The notes below the pieces were generated by a model. The model was not told the DNA's origin and did no database searches. It was given only the letters and a program-made list of their open reading frames with translations. The position numbers and the translations under genes were made by a program. A stretch of 64,000 nucleotides of DNA, taken from assembly GCF_051594765.1 (NCBI RefSeq), contig NZ_JBPPGJ010000012.1:62001-126000 (forward strand). Reading direction: 5' to 3'. The stretch comes from Paenibacillus_AR sp051594765 (GTDB lineage Bacteria; Bacillota; Bacilli; Paenibacillales; NBRC-103111). Shown here piece after piece: positions 56,736-64,000 of this stretch. Each line of letters opens with the position of its first letter. The first letter of the stretch is position 1.

Positions 56736-57431
56736 TTACTTGAACTCTATTTCAACAATTAACTGTTGTAACTTCAGATTCATATCCGATGATTTTTGAT
56801 ACGCTAATGATAATAATTCTATATATTGCACAAGATCGGCATCTTGTGAATTACTATAATAACTTAATAATCTTTGAACGGACACTTCGTACAATTGTAT
56901 TGCTTCACTGAGTTGGTTGATCAATTCCCAAGTTGGATTGGGCATTTTCTTTGATAATGACTCAGATGAAGTCGAAAGCAAATAATTACTTACATTTGAC
57001 TTTAAATCAATCGTTTGCTTGTTGATAATTGTTTTTAACATTTGTTCATTTTTTCGTATATCCTTATACTCTTTGGCTAAACTAATATTACGTTCTAAAT
57101 CCTTTGCTTCATTACTTATGATCAATAACCTCTTCAATTGGCCTACTATAACTTTTCTTTCTTCGTTTTGCTCGTTTTTTGAATTAATTAAAACAGTGCT
57201 ATGTGCATCATCCCACATCACTTCTGCACCCAAGCTCTCACTCACGGCACGTAAGGGTACCATCGTACTACCCTCTATGTTTATTGCCGGAACCTCCGGC
57301 AAAAGTACGGATCCGTTCACATTTACGTCAACAACAGGATATCCTTTATAGGTCTTCGGTTGTGTATTCGCATATGCAGTCGAACCAAGCATAACAGTGG
57401 ACAAACAAATCAAAAACACCTTTTTCCTCAT
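56736..57431 (-). CDS. Secreted protein with copper-amine-oxidase-type stalk domain
   Basis: A 231-residue protein: signal peptide (KKVFLICLSTVMLGSTAYA), stalk domain (YPVVDVNVNGSVLLPEVPAI, then VPLRAVSESLGAEVMWDDAH), then a helical C-terminal part (ERNISLAKEYKDIRKNEQML and similar). No enzyme motif. AT-rich like the previous two genes. Probably sits in the cell envelope; the stalk domain is very common in Paenibacillaceae exoproteins. Confidence 0.7.
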   Translation of the reverse strand: MRKKVFLICLSTVMLGSTAYANTQPKTYKGYPVVDVNVNGSVLLPEVPAINIEGSTMVPLRAVSESLGAEVMWDDAHSTVLINSKNEQNEERKVIVGQLKRLLIISNEAKDLERNISLAKEYKDIRKNEQMLKTIINKQTIDLKSNVSNYLLSTSSESLSKKMPNPTWELINQLSEAIQLYEVSVQRLLSYYSNSQDADLVQYIELLSLAYQKSSDMNLKLQQLIVEIEFK

Positions 57432-57480
57432 GACATACCGCCTTTTTCATTTTCAAAATTTATAATGAACATTGAGTATA

Positions 57481-57510
57481 ACAAAAGGGACCCCGAAGGG
57501 CCCCCTTTGT
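57481..57510 (-). terminator. Terminator of the S-layer gene
   Basis: On the minus strand ACAAAGGGGGCCC pairs with GGGTCCCTTTTGT (near-perfect) around TTCG, a stable tetraloop-type hairpin, 9 nt beyond the S-layer gene stop. Confidence 0.85.
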
Positions 57511-57519
57511 ATGAAGATA

Positions 57520-60500
57520 TTAGCGGCTAACTACTACTTGAACAGACTTGCCGTTCGGAGCAGAAGCAGTAATTACATACTCATTGACAGTAGCATCAAC
57601 GTTAGTAATTTGACCAGTCTTCGCATCCATAGTTACCAGACCAGTTCCACTTGTTACTTTTACAGTGTAGAGAATACCAAGTGCATTAAATGCACCGTAA
57701 ATCTCTTCATTTTTGTAAGAGACGCCATACTGATCTTTAACGGTCAGCTTGTTGTCGTCATCTTTTGTAAAGTAATCGTAAGCATACTGAGTACCAGCAA
57801 CATGGGCTTTACTCGACTTACCAGCAGTAATGGAATCTACAGTAATAGCATCTGCTTTAACCGTTACATCTTGAGTCAGGTTGATAAGCTCACCTTTGTT
57901 AGTGTAGACGACGGCAGAAACTGTTGCTGTACCTGCTTTATTACCGACGATGTATGCATCGTTAGCACCGCTCTTAGCGTAAGCCAATACGTTCGGATCG
58001 GAAGCAGAGATATCACGAATGTAGTTCGACGGAAGCTTCACTTTGTTACCAGACTCGTCTTTAGCAGTGACAGAGAGCTTCTTGTCAAAGTAGTTAGTAG
58101 CAGAACCCGGAGCAAGGTCAAATCCAAACGCTGTTGCACCCAGTTTGTCCTTAGCTGCGAATGTATCTCCAATTGTGCCCAGAGAGTAAGTCAGTTTGAT
58201 GTCAGACTTAACTGCTTCCATAGTACGGCTAACAGCGGAGCTATATTCGTTATAAGTGCCGCCATTAACGCTCTTCTCAATAACTGCTCTTACAGTTGCT
58301 TTACCTACTTGACCATCGGTGGTTGTGTAGTCAAAACCAGCGTTGAAGTCCGCAAGCTCTGCACCAGAGAAGTAGTAAGTTGTTTTGTTGCCATCTACTA
58401 CAGGTGCAGTTGTCCATGCAGGAACACTTCTAGGAGTCGCATTTGCACCAAAGCCCTCTTTAGTAACTTCAACCTTCACACGGAAGTTGGAAGTTTGGCC
58501 GCTTTGGTTGGTAATTCCAACCGCACCAGAAGAGAGATCCTTAGCATATTGATCCTTCAATTGGTAGACGATTTTGTCACCAGCACCAAGAATCGCTTTT
58601 GCAGCAGGCTCAGTAGTAACAGTGATTGTCTCAGCAACTTTAGCATCCGTTACTGCAACACTTGCTTGAACGAAGGTGTTAGTCTGGGACTGGTTCACTT
58701 GTCCAGAGATGAAGATCTTGTTACCTACAACATTGCTTGCAGGAGCATTAAAGTGCAGGTTCAGTTTACCTTTGTCAGAACCAGTTTGGACGACAGTTGC
58801 TGTACCGTTGGTCACTGTGAAGGTATAACGGTTATTAGCTGCGTCGTCAGCAATTTCTTGTGCGGACAACTTTGTTCCATTAGCATCATAGATAACCAGC
58901 GGTACTTTGATGTCGTTGGTTCCTGCAGCAACAATTACACTGGAAGTATCAAATTCAATTTTGGTGCCCAGACCAGCTGCAGCGCCTACTTTGAATGTTG
59001 CAGTTGCAGAGGAAGAACCACCATAAATATTCAGAACATAATCGCCCGACTTGTCGACTTTGCCAGTCAACTTCACTTGGATGCGGCCATTTCCGTTCTC
59101 ATCGAACAAATCAGCAGCTGCCAGGGTACCGTTAAGACCAGTCTTTACAACTTCAAGCTTCTGCTCATACGGAGTGATGACCGGATTTACGTTGGTAGGA
59201 TTAACTTCAGGAGTTGCACCTGTAAATTGACCACGTACCATGCTGTTTCCGTATTGATCGAAGAAGTTAAGTCCGATCGATACTTTATCATCAGCTGCAG
59301 CAAGGCTAGTCTTGCTGTTATCATATTTCAGTTCGCCAACTTCGATCTTGCTCAGGATCGGCACAGTGCCAACCTTGAAGATCTTGGAAACCGTAACATT
59401 GCTGTTGTTCATGTAAACAGTTACCGGAACTTGGCCGTTGCCTTGGGAAATGCCGTTGTTAGCTTCTACCAAGTCAGCAATAACTTCGAAAGTCCCATCA
59501 TCAAGCTTCTTAAAGGAAGCCGGAGCTTGACCAGATACCAATGCGCTGAAGTTGGATGTTCCTGTAGAAACAGCTTCACCGTATTGATTCACAGCCTTCA
59601 GCTTAATGGATGCGAAGTTAGTGTACGGAAGAGTATCGTTAGCATTAACGAAGTCAATCTTGGTAACCTTCTCGTCTTCTGCTTTGAAAGTTGCAGTAGC
59701 ATTAGAAATTGCAGCCGCGTCCAAGCCGCTCAGAGTTACGCTGTAGTCGCCTTCTGTCAAACGGGAGGACAGAGTCAATTCGGCAGACTTCTTATCCGCG
59801 CCCCAAGCTGCAGTGGAAGTTACAGTCGTGGAACCTTTCTTCACGGTGAGAACAGCTTTGGTAGTATCAACTTCTTTGTTCAACTTAACAGCTACTTTAA
59901 ACACGCCTGCTGCTTTAGCTTCAGTTACGGATACTGCAGTCACTTCATAACCCGGAAGCTTCAGAACTTCGCCCAGCTTCTGGCCAGTGGTGCCAACAGT
60001 TACGTCCAAAGCTTTAACCAGGATACCATAGGTGTCGCCGCGCTTAGCCGGAGCGCTCAGGTCAGTGCCAGCTGCGATGATGCCAGCTTTAACTGCCAGT
60101 TCGCCAGTCTTAGCGAAGTTCTCGCCAGTAGTGTCAACGCCCAGTGCGCGAAGTACTACAGCTGCGAACTCTTGGTTGGTGATGGTTCCGTTGTAACCAA
60201 AGTTAGTAGCGGAGTTACCTTCCATGTACTTGTTGGCTTTAGCCCAGGACAGGTAGCCGTCGTAGAAGGAATCAGTAACGTCAGTGTAAGTGTGGCTCTT
60301 AGCCGTTGCTTTTGCAGTAGCTTCTACGCCCAGCAGACGGGACAGCAGAACAGCAACGTCTTGACGAGTCCAGTTAGCTGCAGTCATCAGGTCGCCGTTT
60401 TCGCCGCCCTTGATAACGTTCAAACCTTGCAGGTATTTGCCCGGATCAGCCGGTGTTTCAGCTGCGAATGCTACGGAAGCGAACATGGATGTTACCATAG

Positions 60501-60534
60501 CTGCAGAGAGAAGTGCGGATAAACCTTTTTTCAT
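57520..60534 (-). CDS. Major S-layer protein with N-terminal SLH domains
   Basis: A 1004-residue secreted protein. Signal peptide MKKGLSALLSAAMVTSMFAS...AAE. Three SLH-type repeats (about 35-215): NWTRQDVAVLLSRLLGVEAT, YDGYLSWAKANKYMEGNSAT, TNQEFAAVVLRALGVDTTGE, which anchor to pyruvylated wall polysaccharide. The remaining 780 residues are Thr/Val/Ala-rich beta domains, typical of a self-assembling lattice protein. No cysteine is evident. Codon use is strongly biased, as in highly expressed genes, and leaves the antisense strand open for 1016 codons. Its own promoter and long leader lie upstream. Confidence 0.85.
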   Translation of the reverse strand: MKKGLSALLSAAMVTSMFASVAFAAETPADPGKYLQGLNVIKGGENGDLMTAANWTRQDVAVLLSRLLGVEATAKATAKSHTYTDVTDSFYDGYLSWAKANKYMEGNSATNFGYNGTITNQEFAAVVLRALGVDTTGENFAKTGELAVKAGIIAAGTDLSAPAKRGDTYGILVKALDVTVGTTGQKLGEVLKLPGYEVTAVSVTEAKAAGVFKVAVKLNKEVDTTKAVLTVKKGSTTVTSTAAWGADKKSAELTLSSRLTEGDYSVTLSGLDAAAISNATATFKAEDEKVTKIDFVNANDTLPYTNFASIKLKAVNQYGEAVSTGTSNFSALVSGQAPASFKKLDDGTFEVIADLVEANNGISQGNGQVPVTVYMNNSNVTVSKIFKVGTVPILSKIEVGELKYDNSKTSLAAADDKVSIGLNFFDQYGNSMVRGQFTGATPEVNPTNVNPVITPYEQKLEVVKTGLNGTLAAADLFDENGNGRIQVKLTGKVDKSGDYVLNIYGGSSSATATFKVGAAAGLGTKIEFDTSSVIVAAGTNDIKVPLVIYDANGTKLSAQEIADDAANNRYTFTVTNGTATVVQTGSDKGKLNLHFNAPASNVVGNKIFISGQVNQSQTNTFVQASVAVTDAKVAETITVTTEPAAKAILGAGDKIVYQLKDQYAKDLSSGAVGITNQSGQTSNFRVKVEVTKEGFGANATPRSVPAWTTAPVVDGNKTTYYFSGAELADFNAGFDYTTTDGQVGKATVRAVIEKSVNGGTYNEYSSAVSRTMEAVKSDIKLTYSLGTIGDTFAAKDKLGATAFGFDLAPGSATNYFDKKLSVTAKDESGNKVKLPSNYIRDISASDPNVLAYAKSGANDAYIVGNKAGTATVSAVVYTNKGELINLTQDVTVKADAITVDSITAGKSSKAHVAGTQYAYDYFTKDDDNKLTVKDQYGVSYKNEEIYGAFNALGILYTVKVTSGTGLVTMDAKTGQITNVDATVNEYVITASAPNGKSVQVVVSR

Positions 60535-60993
60535 AACCTTTTTTTCTCCTCCTCGATATATCGCTTGTTGAGAGTTTTGTTTGCTAAAAGAAAAGCTCTT
60601 TTCCCTCATGCGCCGATTCACCCCCTTTCCAGAGTTGAGCTATGTTTAACAAAAGTTAAGTCTGCGGCGAGTGGCCACAGAAACTAGTAAACGATGAGAA
60701 AGAACTAGAGACTCCAAATGCCACTTTAACATTATACAATGGCACTTAGTCATCGTAAAGATCTTTTGTGAAAATTAACCAGAGCTTTGGGGCTCTCGGC
60801 TTATTTTCACAGTATTAAACGCTCAGGTTCTGAAAAAGTTGCGGCACTTGAGAAAAAGTTTTTTATTTCTTGTTTCTGTTTCTACTTCAGCAGCCGCCGT
60901 GTACTCTTTCGTATATCTTTTCGTATATCACTCGGCTACGAAACCAAGTATACCTCGATTATACGGATGCGTCACTGAATAAGTTTTTCCATG
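60535..60993 (-). promoter_or_regulatory. S-layer gene promoter and leader (non-coding gap)
   Basis: No gene is seen here. On the minus strand TTTACG (60754-60759), 17 bp, TATAAT (60731-60736) is the best promoter, giving a leader of about 190 nt. The -10 region lies within an inverted repeat AGTGCCA...TGGCATT. A purine-rich GGAGGAG precedes the ATG at 60534. Long leaders are usual for abundant S-layer mRNAs. The region 60780-60990 shows nothing further that I can assign. Confidence 0.6.
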
Positions 60994-61028
60994 AAAAAAC
61001 GCCCGTCTCCCTTAGAGAGACAGGCGTT
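60994..61028 (-). terminator. Terminator of the second SLH-protein gene
   Basis: On the minus strand AACGCCTGTCTC pairs with GAGACGGGCGTT (one wobble), followed by TTTTTTC, 12 nt beyond the stop of 61041-64000. It isolates the S-layer gene transcriptionally. Confidence 0.88.
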
Positions 61029-61040
61029 TCAGCCGTTTTA

Positions 61041-64000
61041 TCACTTCGGAATCTTCTTCTGCTGCTTCAGCACGCGGATCGCGACTGCGGCCGCTTCAGC
61101 ACGTGTGAATGACTCCAGCGGATCGAACCGGAAGGTGGCCTTGGACTGGCCCTGCAGCAGGACGTTTTCCTTACCGGTGATCAAACCGGCCTTCGTCACG
61201 GCTTCAACCGAGGTTCTGGCATACAAGTCGATGCCGTTGGCATCTGTAAACGACTTCTGGAGTGTTACAAGAGATTTGTCCTTGTCATTACCGAGCTTCA
61301 TATCGGCCGCGCGCGCAATCATTACAGCCGCGTCTTGGCGCGTAAGCGACAGGTTCGGCATAAACTGCGTTTCGGTCAAGCCGCGAACGATACCGGCCCT
61401 TGCAGCCGTCTCAATGGCCTTGTAATCCGACAGTTCCTCCATCTTGTACAATCCAACGTCTTCAAAGGTCAGACCGCCGGAATAATTCAGCGGGATATCG
61501 AAAATCTTAACCAGCAGCGTCACAAACTCGCCGCGGGTAATGAAGTCGTTCGGCATGAAGGACGTCGTAGTCTTGTTCACCATGATTCCCTTGGAATACA
61601 AGGTATCCAAGTCCTCGCGCGCCCACGGATGGTTCGTTACGTCCTGGTAGCTCTTGGCCATATACATGACCTGATAGTAGCCGGAGGTTTCGAACGGTAC
61701 CGTAATGCTGTTGCTGCCCGGGTCCACTACGCCGCCGATGTTCTTCCACATCGGAACCGTAACACCGTTCTTGTTCTCGTAGAAGCCGAAATGGTACACC
61801 GTTAGGTACTTCCATGCATTATCGCGAACGCTCGGATCATACTTCAGCGTCAGAGTACCACGCTGGGTCGGAACCACTTGATCCTTGATGTTGCGATAGT
61901 AGAACTTGTCCGAATCGCTGTAAGGATAACGTCCGCTGCCTTGAAGGGCTTTCTCCAGCTCGGTTATGCCCAGATCCGCCGCGTTAGCCGCAATCGTACC
62001 TGTATCGATCCAGAACAGCTTGCCTGCCGGCTTAAACCGGAGGGTAGGTTCACGCAGATAGTTCGTAGCCACCGGATCGGACAGCGCGTAAGTCTTATCG
62101 ATGCGTCCATCCGTTTGGTTGGCAATGCCGAATAATAAATCCCGCTCCGTTGTCAAATACTGATTCTGATTGGATTCTTCATTCCGCATCAGGCTGGTGT
62201 CCTTCGGGAACTTCAGATTGACCATCCCGTCGAACACCTTCATGGAGGTATTCATTTTCGTCTTATAGCTTGCCCCTTCAACGGCGGTATCACTATTGTA
62301 AAGTACAAAGGAACCGTTGGTCTTTTGGGAGCCTCTGACGACCGTGAATTTCACGTTGTTCTTCCCGGCCTTCAGATCCGTTACCTCGTATTGGAACAAA
62401 TATTTTCCAGGTGTATCCAGTTTCAATGCCTCATCCTTGCCGAACAGGACCTTATCGGCAAACTCTGCCTCAACCACAACGGTCTGGAAGTTGCTGTTGA
62501 TGGTCGCCTGATCTTCGCCCTTATCATTCTTAATCAAGGTCGGCTTGGTTACTTTGTAAGGCAGCGGCTCTCTTTGAATCGTAATGGTCTTGATCACCTT
62601 GATATTGGAGCTGTTCGTGATCTCCAATTCGAAGATGGTGTCGCCCTTCGGATTCAGCTTAATGCCAAGAGACTTGAATGTGCCCGAATATGTCTGAGAG
62701 GACGTATCGGCAGTCACAGTCAAGGAGGAACCATCGAGGTATGGCGGGACCCCAATGGTGTTGGAGCCGTCTCCTGATGTATTGGTCACCGTCCCGCTGC
62801 CAGATGGGAATTCGATCAAGCTGCTGTTGAAAATAGGGGTGCCGTCCGCGTTCTTGGAACGCGCTGTGATTTTCAGAGAAGTGGCACCTGTAAACTTACC
62901 TGTAAAAATGACTTCAGCTTCGTTCGTGGAGTACGTGTCCACATTCTTGGCAGGAATAAATACTGTACGCTCGGTTGCATTCTTCGGGATCGGAAGGACG
63001 GTACCCACGAAGTCCGGGGAATCCGAAGAATACACGAACACTTCATACGTCACCGTGTTGACGAGCTGCCCGCCCACATAGATGTAGAACTTGAAGGTAT
63101 TGCGTCCCTCCTGCAGGCTTACATCACGTTTGTCTGTTCCGGTGCCGATACCCTTATAGATAAACTTAAAGCGCCCTACCTTAGAGTCCAGAATATCCTT
63201 AATCTCGGCCGTGTCCTTAAACTGCATGGGAGCACCATCGTTAATGGAAACCACCGTGCTCAGTTGATCGGCCTCGGGCACGTTCACCAGACGGCCGGAC
63301 AAACAATTGTCTCCGCCGGAAGAGCACTTAATGGTGCGTGCACGATCCTTAAGAATCATTCCGTTGTAGATGTTGTCCATAATAATATAAGGCGCACTGG
63401 AGACCTTAATATCAACCGAAAGAACGCCGGACGTATTCTCCACTCCGCCCGTCAGAGGGACGAAGCGCAAGGTATGCGTGCCGTTAGGCAACCCGTTCAG
63501 CTCATACAGGAACAGGAAGGCTGTCGGGTCGTTCAACAAATTCAATTCAGCCGCATCCGTTACTCGTGCATTTAATGTTGGGGTACTAGCAGTTGCGCCG
63601 GTATAAGTTCCCGTTTGTTTGGCACCGTCAATATAGACGTTCATTGCCGTTGCGGTATTGCTTCCGGCGAAGATCCGAAGCTTCTTCGGCATTTCGTTAA
63701 CGTCGTTCGCCGAAGTTTCACTCATCCGAATGCCGGGATCTTTGTTGGTTCCCGCATACTGGTCCGTCTGCGCGATATTTACGGAATGTACATACGGAAG
63801 AGACGGATCTACATAACTGAAGTTATATCTGCTGCTGATTGAAAATGTCGAGATGGTCGGAGTCGATGTATCGAAGAAGCTGAACTGCAGATACTTGCTC
63901 TTCGTTGCATTGTTTAAGGTCGTATCGATGGAATAATCGAAGATGTTGAAATCGCTGCCGGATTCCGTCAGGTTCTTCGTAATGCTAACCCCGGTATCCG
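61041..64000 (-). CDS. Large SLH-domain surface protein, 5' end beyond window
   Basis: At least 986 residues; the frame is open to the window edge, so the N-terminus is missing and the internal ATG at 63725 is not the start. The visible part has beta-rich repeats (YLQFSFFDTSTPTISTFSIS, LRFVPLTGGVENTSGVLSVD, VTKPTLIKNDKGEDQATINS), then three C-terminal SLH repeats: RGEFVTLLVKIFDIPLNYSG, TRQDAAVMIARAADMKLGND, TRAEAAAVAIRVLKQQKKIP. C-terminal SLH placement differs from the N-terminal one in the next gene. Probably a wall-anchored fibrous protein. Confidence 0.85.
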   Translation of the reverse strand, partial: DTGVSITKNLTESGSDFNIFDYSIDTTLNNATKSKYLQFSFFDTSTPTISTFSISSRYNFSYVDPSLPYVHSVNIAQTDQYAGTNKDPGIRMSETSANDVNEMPKKLRIFAGSNTATAMNVYIDGAKQTGTYTGATASTPTLNARVTDAAELNLLNDPTAFLFLYELNGLPNGTHTLRFVPLTGGVENTSGVLSVDIKVSSAPYIIMDNIYNGMILKDRARTIKCSSGGDNCLSGRLVNVPEADQLSTVVSINDGAPMQFKDTAEIKDILDSKVGRFKFIYKGIGTGTDKRDVSLQEGRNTFKFYIYVGGQLVNTVTYEVFVYSSDSPDFVGTVLPIPKNATERTVFIPAKNVDTYSTNEAEVIFTGKFTGATSLKITARSKNADGTPIFNSSLIEFPSGSGTVTNTSGDGSNTIGVPPYLDGSSLTVTADTSSQTYSGTFKSLGIKLNPKGDTIFELEITNSSNIKVIKTITIQREPLPYKVTKPTLIKNDKGEDQATINSNFQTVVVEAEFADKVLFGKDEALKLDTPGKYLFQYEVTDLKAGKNNVKFTVVRGSQKTNGSFVLYNSDTAVEGASYKTKMNTSMKVFDGMVNLKFPKDTSLMRNEESNQNQYLTTERDLLFGIANQTDGRIDKTYALSDPVATNYLREPTLRFKPAGKLFWIDTGTIAANAADLGITELEKALQGSGRYPYSDSDKFYYRNIKDQVVPTQRGTLTLKYDPSVRDNAWKYLTVYHFGFYENKNGVTVPMWKNIGGVVDPGSNSITVPFETSGYYQVMYMAKSYQDVTNHPWAREDLDTLYSKGIMVNKTTTSFMPNDFITRGEFVTLLVKIFDIPLNYSGGLTFEDVGLYKMEELSDYKAIETAARAGIVRGLTETQFMPNLSLTRQDAAVMIARAADMKLGNDKDKSLVTLQKSFTDANGIDLYARTSVEAVTKAGLITGKENVLLQGQSKATFRFDPLESFTRAEAAAVAIRVLKQQKKIPK

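Noticed and set aside
57472..60522. 1016-codon open frame on the plus strand, opposite the S-layer gene
   Set aside because: Cys/Ser-rich translation without domains; it mirrors the biased codon use of the S-layer gene. The minus-strand protein has a signal peptide and SLH repeats.
1..64000. CRISPR array, tRNA or rRNA genes
   Set aside because: No regularly spaced direct repeats, cloverleaf-like segments or rRNA-like stretches were noticed on reading; the iterons at 37719 lack spacer regularity and lie in a coding gene.

Overview
The window looks like chromosome of a Gram-positive, spore-forming, flagellated bacterium of the Paenibacillaceae, probably Paenibacillus. It has an alpha/beta-type small acid-soluble spore protein, a DegS/DegU two-component pair, a comF-yvyF-flgM late competence/flagellar cluster, and two S-layer-homology (SLH) proteins. 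Species cannot be named from this sequence alone.

The main feature is a complete-looking prophage of about 43.4 kb (2342-45756) that splits the competence helicase gene comFA. The host operon reads on the minus strand as degS, degU, a small membrane gene, comFA, comFC, yvyF, flgM. The 5' part of comFA lies to the right of the prophage and the 3' part to the left. Joining the halves at a shared 2-bp TT core gives an uninterrupted 641-codon comFA. The phage arms of the two junctions make a 44-bp attP with dyad symmetry centred on that TT, as expected for the large serine integrase encoded next to the right end. The insertion is therefore probably reversible and could act as a switch on natural transformation.

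Prophage layout. Right end, plus strand: CI-like repressor, ImmA-type protease, a single-pass membrane protein with a perfect EF-hand loop, and the serine integrase. Leftward from a divergent operator region comes an early operon: Cro-like regulator, small genes, YqaJ exonuclease with RecT, YopX, a replication initiator carrying four iterons, a helicase loader, DnaB helicase, a RuvC-like resolvase, a cytosine and an adenine methyltransferase, and a short tyrosine recombinase. A sigma-like late regulator precedes the late operon: terminase, P22-like portal, scaffold, SU10/DUF5309-type capsid, SGNH esterase, connector, beta-helix tailspike, tail tube/knob protein, fibre, a secreted stalk-domain protein, two large internal proteins, then the lysis genes. 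No tape measure, sheath or long-tail genes are visible, so the virion is probably podovirus-like. The left 3.5 kb (2413-5867) holds a plus-strand module unlike the rest: small membrane proteins, an FtsK/SpoIIIE-type ATPase and a replication-relaxation protein.

Right of the prophage are the rest of comFA, degU and degS; a secreted phosphodiester-glycosidase-type protein; metK with an unusual leader; a spore protein; an AT-rich group of three secreted hypothetical proteins; the main S-layer protein; and the C-terminal part of a second SLH protein that runs off the window.
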